This document shows positions 8,258 through 17,221 of a stretch of DNA of 64,000 nucleotides, in pieces. The notes beneath the pieces were generated by a model. It worked only from the letters and a program-made list of their open reading frames with translations, was not told the DNA's origin and did no database searches. Each line of letters starts with the position of its first letter. The first letter of the stretch is position 1. Origin of the DNA: Lachnospiraceae bacterium (GTDB lineage: Bacteria; Bacillota; Clostridia; Lachnospirales; Lachnospiraceae); NCBI GenBank assembly GCA_015057555.1, contig SVEC01000007.1:51257-115256 (forward strand), given 5' to 3'. The position numbers were made by a program, and so were the translations under genes.

Positions 8258-8728
8258 ATGAAGAGCTTTGACATAGAGGATATCAAAAATTTTATGAATC
8301 AGCTTCTTGTAAGCGAAGCCTATGATGATTTTTATCTGTACGAGGCTAGAGTTAAGGGCGCCATAGATTATTTTATCGGTGGGAAGCTTAATAAGGACTA
8401 CTATGATGCAGAGGAGCTTGAAAATTTAGGTGATGCCGAATACACCACCTGGAGTAAGGTTAAGCCTATGGTTTATGAGCTTATGAAGGGCAAGAGACGT
8501 CCTCTTAATTTTAAAATTATCCTTATGTATAGTAGGGAAAAGGTTGTGCAGCTTGTGGAGTCCAATAATCTTCCTGTTAAAGCTGATGATGTTGGAGCTT
8601 TGTTCTATAATATTCATTTTGATGCAGGACAGTTAAATGTAACTACCGGTACATCCCTAAAGGTGTTTACATTAGATAAAAGACTAGAACAGTTGTGGGA
8701 TGAAACTGTTTCAAAAAACTACATATAG
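8258..8728 (+). CDS. Small conserved protein of unknown function (DUF5721-like)
   Basis: This soluble 156-aa protein starts KSFDIEDIKNFMNQLLVSEAYDDF and has no signal peptide or membrane segment. It resembles a family of short Lachnospiraceae proteins (I believe DUF5721) with no known role; the family name is from memory and unverified. AAGGATGAG precedes the ATG, 12 bases after the transglutaminase stop. It appears to be the last gene of this run before the CIRCE-controlled htpG. Confidence 0.65.
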   Translation: MKSFDIEDIKNFMNQLLVSEAYDDFYLYEARVKGAIDYFIGGKLNKDYYDAEELENLGDAEYTTWSKVKPMVYELMKGKRRPLNFKIILMYSREKVVQLVESNNLPVKADDVGALFYNIHFDAGQLNVTTGTSLKVFTLDKRLEQLWDETVSKNYI

Positions 8729-8746
8729 TTTAACAAAAGAACTTTA

Positions 8747-8773
8747 TTAGCACTCTCAACAAGAGAGTGCTAA
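8747..8773 (+). promoter_or_regulatory. CIRCE element (HrcA operator) upstream of htpG
   Basis: TTAGCACTC-N9-GAGTGCTAA is an exact match to the CIRCE consensus. It lies seven bases upstream of the -35 hexamer of htpG. This places htpG under the heat-shock repressor HrcA, whose gene is not in the window. Confidence 0.93.
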
Positions 8774-8779
8774 TTTTTC

Positions 8780-8808
8780 TTGACAATAGTCATTGTGGGT
8801 AGTATTAT
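8780..8808 (+). promoter_or_regulatory. Sigma-A promoter of htpG
   Basis: TTGACA (8780-8785) and TATTAT (8803-8808) are separated by 17 bases, directly downstream of the CIRCE dyad. HrcA bound there would occlude the -35 region. The leader to the htpG start is about 70 bases. Confidence 0.8.
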
Positions 8809-8886
8809 ACTTTAAGTAGAACAATATTAGTTCTAAAAAATGATTTATTTTGTAGTTAATATATTTAATATAGGAGGCGATTTTTA

Positions 8887-10863
8887 ATGGAGAAGAAGGG
8901 AAGCTTATCTATTAACAGCGAAAATATTTTCCCTATTATCAAGAAGTGGTTATATTCAGACCACGACATTTTCATCAGAGAGCTTGTATCAAACGGTTGT
9001 GATGCTATAACAAAGCTTAAGAAGCTTGCTCTTATGGGTGATTATCAGGAAACTGAAGGTGAGGAGTATAAGATTGAGATTTATGCTTCAGCAAAGGACA
9101 AGACACTTACCTTTGTAGATAATGGTATCGGTATGACTGAGGAAGAGGTTGAGAAGTACATTAACCAGATAGCTTTCTCAGGTGCTACAGATTTCATTAA
9201 CAAGTATAAGGATAAGACTAATGAGGATCAGATTATAGGTCATTTCGGTTTAGGATTTTATTCAGCATTTATGGTAGCTGATAAGGTTACTATAGAGACC
9301 TGCTCATACCAGGAAGGGGCTAAGCCTGTATTCTGGGAGTGCGATGGTGGAACTGATTACTCCATGGAGGAAAGCGATGATGATGTAAGAGGTACAGCTA
9401 TTACACTTTACTTAAATGAGGAGTCTTATGAGTTTGCAAATGAGTACAGAGTTAAGGAGATAATCCAGAAGTACTGTGCATTTATGCCATATAATATCTA
9501 CTTTATTAACGAAGATAAGGTGGAGGAAGAGGAAGCTAAGGCTGCTGCGGAGAAGAAGAACAAGGTTATAGAGGTAGACCCAGATGATGAGTTAGTTGGA
9601 GATGTTAAGGAAGCTAATTCTGATGATACCGCAGAGGATAAGGCTGAGGAACCAAAGAAGGACGAACCTAAGCCACTTAACGACACTAATCCACTTTGGA
9701 TGAAGAATCCTAAGGATTGCACAGATGAGGAGTATATTGATTTCTATCAGAGAGTATTCCTTGACTTCAAGAAGCCACTGTTCTGGATACACCTTAATAT
9801 GGACTATCCATTTAACTTAAAAGGTATTCTCTACTTCCCTAAGATTAATACACAGTATGACCAGCTTGAGGGAACTATAAAGCTTTACAATAATCAGGTG
9901 TTTATAGCTGATAACATTAAGGAGGTAATTCCAGAGTTCTTACTCCTTCTTAAGGGTGTAATCGACTGTCCGGACCTTCCACTTAATGTTTCAAGAAGTG
10001 CACTTCAGAACGATGGTTTTGTTAAGAAAATATCTGACTACATTACTAAGAAGGTGGCTGATAAGCTTTCCGGTATGTGCAAGACAGATAAGGAAAACTA
10101 CGAGAAGTACTGGGATGATCTTAGTCCATTTATTAAGTTTGGTTGTTTAAAGGATGATAAGTTCTGTGAGAAGATGACTGACTATATGCTCTTTAAGAAC
10201 CTTGAGGGCAAGTATCTTACTCTTCCAGAGTATCTTGAGGCTGGCAAGGAGAAGTATGAGAACAAGGTGTTCTACGTTTCAGACGAGCAGGCTCAGTCAC
10301 AGTATATAAATATGTTCAAGGAGGAGGGTATGGATGCTGTGTACCTTGTACACAACATTGACAATCCATACATCACTCACCTTGAGTCAAAGAATGAGAA
10401 TGTTAAGTTCCTTCGTATAGATGCTGATCTTTCAGATAACTTTGTAGGAGAGGCGCTTTCAGAGGAGCTGATTAAGGAGTATACTGATAAGCTTTCAGAG
10501 AAGTTTAAGAAGGCAACTGGTAATGATAAGCTTAATGTTAAGGTTGAGAACCTTAAGAACGAGGCAATATCATCTATGCTTACTCTTTCAGAAGAACAGA
10601 GAAGAATGATAGAGATGATGAAGGCCTACAGCATGGGTGGTCCTATTGATATGGCTATGTTTGGTGGTGAGGGTGAGACCTTAGTCCTTAACGCATCTAA
10701 CAAGCTTGTTAAGTATGTTCTTGATAATCCAGAGGGCGAGCATGCAGACAAGATTTGTTGTCAGCTCTATGATTTAGCTGTACTTGCTAACAAGCCACTT
10801 AGTCCGGAGGCTATGACTGCATTTGTGGCAAGAAGCAATGAGATACTTGGATTGTTGATATAA
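8887..10863 (+). CDS. htpG: Hsp90-family chaperone HtpG
   Basis: This ATP-dependent homodimeric cytoplasmic chaperone is 658 aa. The N-terminal GHKL ATPase motifs are intact: FIRELVSNGCDA, FVDNGIGM and GHFGLGFYSAFMV. The middle domain keeps DCPDLPLNVSRSALQ with its catalytic-loop arginine. Between the two, residues 209-268 form a long acidic and lysine-rich linker that is short in E. coli HtpG and resembles the charged linker of eukaryotic Hsp90. AGGAGG precedes the ATG. A perfect CIRCE and promoter lie upstream and a terminator follows, so the gene is monocistronic and HrcA-regulated. Confidence 0.97.
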   Translation: MEKKGSLSINSENIFPIIKKWLYSDHDIFIRELVSNGCDAITKLKKLALMGDYQETEGEEYKIEIYASAKDKTLTFVDNGIGMTEEEVEKYINQIAFSGATDFINKYKDKTNEDQIIGHFGLGFYSAFMVADKVTIETCSYQEGAKPVFWECDGGTDYSMEESDDDVRGTAITLYLNEESYEFANEYRVKEIIQKYCAFMPYNIYFINEDKVEEEEAKAAAEKKNKVIEVDPDDELVGDVKEANSDDTAEDKAEEPKKDEPKPLNDTNPLWMKNPKDCTDEEYIDFYQRVFLDFKKPLFWIHLNMDYPFNLKGILYFPKINTQYDQLEGTIKLYNNQVFIADNIKEVIPEFLLLLKGVIDCPDLPLNVSRSALQNDGFVKKISDYITKKVADKLSGMCKTDKENYEKYWDDLSPFIKFGCLKDDKFCEKMTDYMLFKNLEGKYLTLPEYLEAGKEKYENKVFYVSDEQAQSQYINMFKEEGMDAVYLVHNIDNPYITHLESKNENVKFLRIDADLSDNFVGEALSEELIKEYTDKLSEKFKKATGNDKLNVKVENLKNEAISSMLTLSEEQRRMIEMMKAYSMGGPIDMAMFGGEGETLVLNASNKLVKYVLDNPEGEHADKICCQLYDLAVLANKPLSPEAMTAFVARSNEILGLLI

Positions 10864-10877
10864 TAACGAGTATAAGG

Positions 10878-10914
10878 ATGAAGGCTTGCTTTTGTGCAAG
10901 CTTTCATTTTTTTG
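10878..10914 (+). terminator. Rho-independent terminator of htpG
   Basis: ATGAAGGCTTGC (10878-10889) pairs with GCAAGCTTTCAT (10896-10907), with one G-U pair, and a T-run follows. Confidence 0.85.
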
Positions 10915-11022
10915 TATAATTGTATGTTTTGTATAAGAAATCTGTGGTAGAATATTGATGGTGAAATTGGCTTTTAATTATGTCATAGCTAATAATTATT
11001 AATATAATTACGGAGAGTAAAT

Positions 11023-12066
11023 ATGAATACAGAGTGCGTAAAGCTAATCGATGATAGTAGACCTATAAATCTGGAATTAACTAATTTTAAGCGAAGAGTG
11101 ATTCCTTGGACTATTATGGGCTTCATAATAACCCTAGTAATGGGTGCCCATACAATTATTACCATTAAGTCTTATTGTTTTGATGGTAATAATAGTAGCT
11201 TTGGGCAGGAGAATATATTGTTTTGTATTATAATGCTAAGTATTGCAACCTTATTTGGAATTAGTTTGATTTATACGGGAGCAAAACTAATTTTTAATAT
11301 AAAAAATATGTTAGTGGCAAATGTTGAAATAACAAACATCTCCTTTGAAGGATGGAATTTCTTTTATAAGGGTAGATGTAATATTATTGAAAATGGTAAA
11401 AAAAGAGTAATAGAAGCTCCTATGTATTTTGGTGATATAAGTGGTATTAGAAAAACCAAGAAGGCGAAGCTTTATTATGCGTCTAATAAGGCATATTTGC
11501 TAGTAAAATGGGATGATAACATTATTGAGAATCAATTAAAGGCCTTCTCCGCATATAAACAAAAGGAAAATCTAATAGCTATGAATGATATGCAAAAGGA
11601 AGCTGTATTACATAAAATATATAGTAAAGCCTGCATGGAAATATTCAAAGCAATTACAATTCCCTTAGCTATAGGATTATTAATATTTATTATGTTTTCA
11701 TTTTTTAATAATAGCTCTAGTGCCAGTTATGCAGATATAGCAATTTCGGCATTTATAGCTATGATTATATTCTTGGATTTTATTGAGTCCTTTATTAAAT
11801 ATATTAGTATGATAATTATTGTAGGAACGCTAAAAAAGAGTGCCCTGTTATGGGTTGTATTGCCAGTAACACAATGTACGCGTTCTGTAAATATTCTTGA
11901 AAAAGGGTATAGATATGCTCACTATTATTATAAAGAAAAAATGTATAAGGATTGGATGATGATAGGAAGAAATCAAATTGATAGAGTTATCTGTCTGGTA
12001 TCAGATGTTGATAAAGAAAAGCCATATGGATTTTTATATGGTTGGTTTAGAGGAATATTGTATTAA
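11023..12066 (+). CDS. Polytopic membrane protein of unknown function
   Basis: I do not recognise this 347-aa protein. It has two membrane segments near residues 30-50 and 65-87. A soluble stretch of about 120 residues with beta character follows (VEITNISFEGWNFFYKGRCNI). Two more hydrophobic segments lie near 210-230 and 240-285, before a tyrosine-rich C-terminus. The middle stretch looks like an SHOCT/DUF3592-type small beta domain, but I cannot confirm that. It is flanked by the htpG terminator and the cysS leader and seems to stand alone. Its base composition is more AT-rich than that of htpG and cysS. Confidence 0.65.
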   Translation: MNTECVKLIDDSRPINLELTNFKRRVIPWTIMGFIITLVMGAHTIITIKSYCFDGNNSSFGQENILFCIIMLSIATLFGISLIYTGAKLIFNIKNMLVANVEITNISFEGWNFFYKGRCNIIENGKKRVIEAPMYFGDISGIRKTKKAKLYYASNKAYLLVKWDDNIIENQLKAFSAYKQKENLIAMNDMQKEAVLHKIYSKACMEIFKAITIPLAIGLLIFIMFSFFNNSSSASYADIAISAFIAMIIFLDFIESFIKYISMIIIVGTLKKSALLWVVLPVTQCTRSVNILEKGYRYAHYYYKEKMYKDWMMIGRNQIDRVICLVSDVDKEKPYGFLYGWFRGILY

Positions 12067-12249
12067 TGTAGGTGCATAATTATATGAGCCATTTCGCCAC
12101 ATCGCAAGCATTACTTTCTCAAGCATATTTTTTATTGACAAAGCACACTCTTTAGAATATCTTATAATAAGGTTATTTTACAGTGGGATAACTGTATATA
12201 ATCGTGATTTTTCGAAAGGATTGCGTTTTAAACGTACAGGTAGATTAAG

Positions 12250-13656
12250 ATGAAAATTTTTAATACTTTAACTAAGAAGAAGGATGATTTTACTCCTATA
12301 AATGAAGGTAAGGTAGGTATCTATGTATGTGGACCTACAGTTTATGATTATATTCACATCGGTAATGCAAGACCTATGATAGTATTTGATACTCTTAGAA
12401 GATATTTCGAGTATAAGGGCTATGAGGTAAATTATGTATCAAACTTTACTGATGTAGATGATAAGATTATTAAGAAGGCAAATGCTGAGGGCGTTGATTC
12501 AAAGGTTATATCAGAGAGATTTATCGAAGAGTGTAAGAAGGATATGGCATCCCTTAATGTTAAGGAGGCTACAACACATCCTAAGGCAACTGAGGAAATC
12601 GATGATATGATTGCCATGGTTCAGACTCTTATTAAGAAGGATTATGCTTACGAGGTAAATGGTACTGTTTACTTTAGAACCAGAAAGTTCTCAGATTACG
12701 GTAAGCTTTCAAAGAAGAACTTGGATGACCTTAGAGCTGGTAACAGAGAGCTTAAGGTTTCAGGACAGGACGAGAAGGAGGATGCACTTGACTTCGTTCT
12801 CTGGAAGCCTAAGAAGGAGGGCGAGCCTTCATGGCCATCACCTTGGGGCGATGGTAGACCGGGCTGGCACTTAGAGTGTTCTGTTATGTCTAAGAAATAT
12901 ATTGGTGATGTTATTGACATTCATGCTGGCGGAGAGGACCTTGTATTCCCACACCATGAGAACGAGATTGCACAGAGCGAGGCTGCAAATGATGCAGAGT
13001 TCGCTAGATATTGGATGCATAACGGTTTCCTTAAGATTGACAATGAGAAGATGTCTAAGTCTCTTGGCAACTTCTTTACAGTAAGAGAAATCGGAGAGAA
13101 GTATGATTTACAGGTTATTAGATTCTTTATGCTTTCAGCTCATTACAGAAGTCCACTTAACTTCTCAGCTGAGCTTGTAGAGTCATCAAAAAATGGTTTG
13201 GATAGAATTAAGACAGCTGCATCTCGTCTTGAGGAGGTTATGGGAACTGGTGTTGAAGGTGCCATGACTGATGCTGAAGTGTCAAATGTAGCTGCTATGG
13301 ATGAGTTGGTTAAGAGATACGAGGCTGCTATGGAGGATGATCTTAACACAGCAGACGCTATTTCTATTATATTCGAGTTGGTTAAGCTTATTAACACTTC
13401 TGTGGGTGATGATACTACTAAGGAGTACGCTACAAAGGCTTACAATACACTTGAACTTTTAAGTGATATCCTTGGAATTATTATCAAGGAAGAAAAGGGT
13501 CTTCTTGACGAAGAGATTGAGAACCTTATTCAGGAGAGACAGGATGCTAGAAAGGCTAAGAACTTTGCTAGAGCAGATGAGATTAGAAATCTTCTCACAG
13601 AGAAGGGTATTATCTTAGAGGATACAAGAGAAGGCGTAAGGTGGAAGAGAGCTTAA
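12250..13656 (+). CDS. cysS: Cysteinyl-tRNA synthetase
   Basis: This class I aminoacyl-tRNA synthetase charges tRNA-Cys. CGPTVYDYIHIGNARP contains the zinc-binding cysteine and the HIGH-type motif HIGN; KMSKSLGNFF is the KMSKS loop; GWHLECSVMS supplies further zinc ligands. The protein is 468 aa, the usual length. It heads the cysS-mrnC-cysE-rlmB-sigH cluster, whose order closely matches the Bacillus cysE-cysS-mrnC-rlmB-yacP-sigH cluster. In the 180-base leader I see TTGACA (12135) and TATAAT (12163), but 22 bases apart, and no recognisable T-box. The TAA stop overlaps the next ATG by one base. Confidence 0.97.
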   Translation: MKIFNTLTKKKDDFTPINEGKVGIYVCGPTVYDYIHIGNARPMIVFDTLRRYFEYKGYEVNYVSNFTDVDDKIIKKANAEGVDSKVISERFIEECKKDMASLNVKEATTHPKATEEIDDMIAMVQTLIKKDYAYEVNGTVYFRTRKFSDYGKLSKKNLDDLRAGNRELKVSGQDEKEDALDFVLWKPKKEGEPSWPSPWGDGRPGWHLECSVMSKKYIGDVIDIHAGGEDLVFPHHENEIAQSEAANDAEFARYWMHNGFLKIDNEKMSKSLGNFFTVREIGEKYDLQVIRFFMLSAHYRSPLNFSAELVESSKNGLDRIKTAASRLEEVMGTGVEGAMTDAEVSNVAAMDELVKRYEAAMEDDLNTADAISIIFELVKLINTSVGDDTTKEYATKAYNTLELLSDILGIIIKEEKGLLDEEIENLIQERQDARKAKNFARADEIRNLLTEKGIILEDTREGVRWKRA

Positions 13657-14090
13657 TGGAAGAGAGCTTAAAATTAGAAGAAAGCATTAATCAATCAAAT
13701 ATGTCCGAGAAGGAAGCATATCAGTATTCACCACTTGCTTTGGCTTATATCGGTGACAGTGCCTTGGATTTGCTTGTTAAAACTTACTATGTTAAGAATT
13801 CTAATAAGCAGACCTACAAGTATCATAAGGATGTGTGCAACATCGTAAAGGCTGTTAATCAGGCACAGTTTATCGATAGTATTATGGATGAGCTTTCAGA
13901 GGATGAGATGGATATCTACAAGCGAGGTCGTAATGCTACTACACATTCTAAGGCTAAGAATGCCACTATGGGAGAGTATCGTAAGGCTACAGGCCTTGAG
14001 GCATTGTTTGGATATCTCTATCTTAAAGGAGATATGACTAAGCTAAATTCCTTCGTGGACAGAATGATAGATATGTATGAGAATAAGTAA
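13656..14090 (+). CDS. mrnC: Mini-ribonuclease III
   Basis: This is an RNase III-like nuclease lacking a double-stranded-RNA-binding domain; the Bacillus ortholog matures 23S rRNA ends. YSPLALAYIGDSALDLLVKTYYV contains the family signature and catalytic Asp34. GRNATTHSKAKNATMGEYRKATGLEALFGYLYL is the second conserved block with the acidic partner residue. The start overlaps the cysS stop (TAATG), with GGTGGAAGAGAG as ribosome binding site, so I prefer it over an in-frame GTG at 13641 inside cysS. The position directly after cysS is strongly conserved in Firmicutes. Confidence 0.93.
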   Translation: MEESLKLEESINQSNMSEKEAYQYSPLALAYIGDSALDLLVKTYYVKNSNKQTYKYHKDVCNIVKAVNQAQFIDSIMDELSEDEMDIYKRGRNATTHSKAKNATMGEYRKATGLEALFGYLYLKGDMTKLNSFVDRMIDMYENK

Positions 14091-14140
14091 TACTTACAAA
14101 GGATGTTTAAATATTTTTTAGACAAAAGTAGGTGATTATT

Positions 14141-14794
14141 ATGTCATGGTTTAAATATTATAAGGAGCAGTCAAAGGTAATAAAGGAGCGAGACCCGGCA
14201 ATTAAGAACAATCTTGAGGTTTTGCTTTATCCAAGCTTTAGAGCTATATACAACTACCGTAGAGCTCATAAGCATTTCCTGAAAAAGAGATATTTCTTGG
14301 CTAGATATATCTCACAGAAGACTGCCCGTAAGACTGGTATAGAGATTCACCCAGGTGCAACCATTGGTGAGGGATTTTTCATCGACCATGGTCACGGTGT
14401 AATAATTGGTGAAACTACTATAATCGGCGATAATGTAACTATATATCAGGGTGTAACACTAGGTGGTACAGGTAAGGAGACAGGAAAGCGTCACCCTACT
14501 ATCTGCGATAATGTTATGATTAGTGCAGGTGCCAAGGTTATCGGCTCTTTTACAGTTGGTGAGAATTCAAAGATTGGTGCCGGCTCTGTGGTGTTATCAG
14601 AGGTTCCACCTAATTCTACAGTTGTGGGTGTTCCAGGACGAGTGGTTAAGCAGGAGAATGTTAAGATTCCTAGACTTGACCTGGATCAGGTTCATTTGCC
14701 AGACCCTGTTTTAAATGATATTAGACAGCTTAAAGCAGAGAATGAAGAGCTTCGTAGTATGGTTGAGAAGCTGGCTGAGAGCATTAATCAATAA
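14141..14794 (+). CDS. cysE: Serine O-acetyltransferase
   Basis: The enzyme transfers acetyl from acetyl-CoA to L-serine, giving O-acetylserine for cysteine synthesis. The protein is 217 aa. An N-terminal helical part is followed by a left-handed beta-helix of hexapeptide repeats (IHPGATIGEGFFIDHGHGVIIGET, GDNVTIYQGVTLGGTGK). The catalytic histidine is in the DHGHG motif, and a coiled-coil tail rich in E/K/L follows. AGGTGA at 14130-14135 sets the ATG at 14141. In Bacillus cysE lies before cysS; here it lies between mrnC and rlmB, so the cluster is rearranged but still links cysteine synthesis to Cys-tRNA charging. Confidence 0.95.
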   Translation: MSWFKYYKEQSKVIKERDPAIKNNLEVLLYPSFRAIYNYRRAHKHFLKKRYFLARYISQKTARKTGIEIHPGATIGEGFFIDHGHGVIIGETTIIGDNVTIYQGVTLGGTGKETGKRHPTICDNVMISAGAKVIGSFTVGENSKIGAGSVVLSEVPPNSTVVGVPGRVVKQENVKIPRLDLDQVHLPDPVLNDIRQLKAENEELRSMVEKLAESINQ

Positions 14795-14861
14795 TTGAAT
14801 GAGTAGATTAATAAAAGAAAGGATGCAAAGGATAAATACCTTATGCATATCGTGAAGAAAG

Positions 14862-15641
14862 ATGGATAATCAAAAGGACTTTAATAAGAATAATCAGAAT
14901 GAAAATGAACACATCATAGAGGGTAGAAATGCAGTGCTTGAAGCATTTCGTTCAGGAAAGACTGTTGATAAGCTTTTTCTTCAGGATGGACTTAGAGATG
15001 GTGTAATAAGCTCAATACTTCGAGATGCTAAGAAGAGAGATGTAATAGTTAACTTTGTTAGTAAGGATAAGCTAGACCAGATGTCATCTACTAAGAAGCA
15101 TCAGGGAGTTATGGCTATATGCTCTGCTTATGAATATGCAGATATAGAGGATATATTTGCAAAGGCTGAGGAGAAGGAGGAGGCTCCATTTGTATTTATA
15201 CTTGATGAACTTGAGGACCCACATAATCTTGGCGCTATTATAAGAACTGCAAACCTTTGTGGAGCTCATGGTGTAATTATTCCAAAGAGAAGAGCAGTAG
15301 GACTTACAGCCACAGTTGTTAAGGCATCAGCAGGTGCTATTAACTATACACCAGTTGCCAAAGTTACTAACATTGCTAAGACAATTGAGGAGCTTAAGGA
15401 CAGAGGAATGTGGTTTGCCTGTGCAGATATGGATGGACAGGTGATGTATGATTGCAATCTTACAGGCTCAATTGGTCTTGTAATAGGCAACGAGGGAAGC
15501 GGAGTAAGCAGACTTGTAAAAGAAAAGTGCGATTACGTAGTATCAATTCCTATGAAGGGTGATATAGATTCACTTAATGCATCTGTTGCAGCGGGAGTGC
15601 TAGCATACGAGGTTGTTAGACAGCGATTAGGAAAAAAGTAA
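14862..15641 (+). CDS. rlmB: 23S rRNA 2'-O-ribose methyltransferase (SpoU/TrmH family)
   Basis: This SPOUT-superfamily enzyme is predicted to methylate the 2'-hydroxyl of a 23S rRNA guanosine using S-adenosylmethionine. An N-terminal substrate-binding domain (EGRNAVLEAFRSGKTVDKLFL) precedes the knotted catalytic domain with LDELEDPHNLGAIIRTANLCGAHG, GLVIGNEGSGVSRLVKEKCD and IPMKGDIDSLNASVAAGVLAYE, the three family motifs. The length (259 aa) and the location between cysE and sigH match rlmB/yacO of Firmicutes. The ribosome binding site (GAAGAAAG) is weak. yacP, usually next, is absent. Confidence 0.92.
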   Translation: MDNQKDFNKNNQNENEHIIEGRNAVLEAFRSGKTVDKLFLQDGLRDGVISSILRDAKKRDVIVNFVSKDKLDQMSSTKKHQGVMAICSAYEYADIEDIFAKAEEKEEAPFVFILDELEDPHNLGAIIRTANLCGAHGVIIPKRRAVGLTATVVKASAGAINYTPVAKVTNIAKTIEELKDRGMWFACADMDGQVMYDCNLTGSIGLVIGNEGSGVSRLVKEKCDYVVSIPMKGDIDSLNASVAAGVLAYEVVRQRLGKK

Positions 15642-15706
15642 TTAGATAATATTTGCCCCAATGTAAAAGTGCATGGGGGCTAGATATATTTTCGGGGGAA
15701 TTGTCA

Positions 15707-16297
15707 TTGGATTATATGAATATGACCGATAATGAAATATTACAGCTTATAAAAGCCAAGGATGATGATGCAATGGAGTTTCTAATTAAGAAGCATTCAC
15801 CTATTGTAAAGAAGGAAATTCGTACTATGTATATCATCGGTGCTGAGACAGAGGATTTGTATCAGGAGGGAATGATAGGCTTATTCAAGGCTATCAGAGA
15901 TTTTGAGCCGGATAAGGGTGCCATATTCTCTACCTTTGCTACAATGTGTGTAAAGAATCAGGTTAAGTCAGCGGTTACTGCAGCTAATAGAAAAAAACAC
16001 CAACCACTGAATCAGTATATTTCCATATATGCAAGCATTGATGAGGATGGACAAGATAATGAGGACTTATTCTTAGATGATGGAGTGAAATCCAATCCTG
16101 AAAAGAGGATAGTAGCCAAGGAAAATGAAAATGAGCTTATGAATACAATCAAAGAGAAGCTTAGTAAGCTTGAGATTCAGGTGCTTAATCATTATCTAGA
16201 AGGTTTATCCTATGCGGATATAGGAGAGCGTCTGGATAAATCTGAGAAATCAGTTAATAACGCACTACAGAGGATTAGGAAGAAACTATCAAAGTAG
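15707..16297 (+). CDS. sigH: RNA polymerase sigma-H factor
   Basis: This sigma-70-family factor, in Bacillus the transition-state and early sporulation sigma, is recognised by GAETEDLYQEGMIGLFKAIRDFEPDKGA, HQPLNQYISIYASIDED and the region 4 helix-turn-helix LEGLSYADIGERLDKSEKSVNNALQRIRKKL. The start is uncertain. A TTG at 15707 lies seven bases after GGGGGA (15694-15699) and gives (M)DYMNMTDNE, which matches the DY..MTDEE start I recall from relatives. ATGs at 15716 and 15722 are alternatives but are farther from the ribosome binding site. It is the last gene of the conserved cysS cluster. Confidence 0.92.
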   Translation: MDYMNMTDNEILQLIKAKDDDAMEFLIKKHSPIVKKEIRTMYIIGAETEDLYQEGMIGLFKAIRDFEPDKGAIFSTFATMCVKNQVKSAVTAANRKKHQPLNQYISIYASIDEDGQDNEDLFLDDGVKSNPEKRIVAKENENELMNTIKEKLSKLEIQVLNHYLEGLSYADIGERLDKSEKSVNNALQRIRKKLSK

Positions 16298-16324
16298 AAT
16301 ATATAATATACGGGGAGATAAAAT

Positions 16325-17146
16325 ATGTCAGAATTTTTGAGAAGATTATCAATTAGAAACGCAGGATTACTTTTATTTTTAGCCATTGCGGGAATTAGTA
16401 TGTTTGTAATAGGCATCGTAAATTTACCATATATTATTACGGGAAAGGCCGATAATGTTAATGAAATTATTGCAAATGGTGATGAACCTGAAAAGCTTAG
16501 CATAGTTGAAGCTGATATACAGTATGTGCTAGGCTGTTATGGCATATCTGAAACAAAACGTAGAGGTTCCACCTTATCTAAAAAGCATCATTATATAGTG
16601 ATGTTTGAAGATGGTACCTGTATGTCTTTAGCAGTAAAGGACAAGGAAACAATAAGCTATCTGTCAAAGCTTACAAGTGAGACAGAGAGTTATTTGCTTG
16701 GATACACAGTGCATTTTTCTGAACCATTACATATTACAGCTACTGTAAAGGGAATAAGTGGTGAAGGAAAAGAATATTATCATGATGCATTAAATCAGCT
16801 AGGTGTGCCATCTGATTACATAATAGAACTTGAACTTCAAAAAGGAAAGCTTAGGGAAGTTTTAGCTGTGCTTTTAATTGCTGGAGTTGTGGCGGTTATA
16901 TTGGCTATAAGATTTTTTATTAATTCAGCTAATGAAAAAAAGGCAAAGGCTAGAAGCTTTGCCGCCCTTGACGAGATAAATAATGATCCGCTTAAGGCTG
17001 TTTCTTTTTCTGGTGGAGATGATAGTAACTATAATTATAATAAAATAAATTATGGTAGAGAAACTGTAGAGGTGAAGGAAACTGAGGAGGATTATGTAGA
17101 GCCAAAGCCTTCTACAACCTCAAAGTTCACTTTAAAAAAAGATTAA
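16325..17146 (+). CDS. Two-pass membrane protein of unknown function
   Basis: This 273-aa protein has membrane segments at about residues 14-38 and 180-200. The extracytoplasmic stretch of about 140 residues between them contains an unremarkable mixed alpha/beta segment (EADIQYVLGCYGISETKRR), and the C-terminal tail is cytoplasmic and polar. I recognise no family; the two-helix layout with an external domain is like DUF6709-type proteins, but this is a guess. GGGGAG precedes the ATG, 27 bases after sigH, so it probably rides on the sigH transcript. A tRNA promoter follows directly and no obvious terminator precedes it. Confidence 0.65.
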   Translation: MSEFLRRLSIRNAGLLLFLAIAGISMFVIGIVNLPYIITGKADNVNEIIANGDEPEKLSIVEADIQYVLGCYGISETKRRGSTLSKKHHYIVMFEDGTCMSLAVKDKETISYLSKLTSETESYLLGYTVHFSEPLHITATVKGISGEGKEYYHDALNQLGVPSDYIIELELQKGKLREVLAVLLIAGVVAVILAIRFFINSANEKKAKARSFAALDEINNDPLKAVSFSGGDDSNYNYNKINYGRETVEVKETEEDYVEPKPSTTSKFTLKKD

Positions 17147-17166
17147 ACAGATAATATGGAATGTTC

Positions 17167-17195
17167 TTGACATAAACCATTAAATCAAGTATTAT
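17167..17195 (+). promoter_or_regulatory. Sigma-A promoter of the tRNA-Thr gene
   Basis: TTGACA (17167-17172) and TATTAT (17190-17195) are separated by exactly 17 bases and end 26 bases before the tRNA. Confidence 0.85.
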
Positions 17196-17221
17196 CTTAC
17201 TTGTGCAAAATAGCATAAGGT

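Noticed and set aside
12067..12249. T-box or other riboswitch before cysS
   Set aside because: I see no T-box core or specifier-loop pattern; only a poorly spaced TTGACA and TATAAT are present.
14523..14714. Internal frames in cysE and cysS
   Set aside because: They are out-of-frame shadows in conserved genes with no ribosome binding sites.
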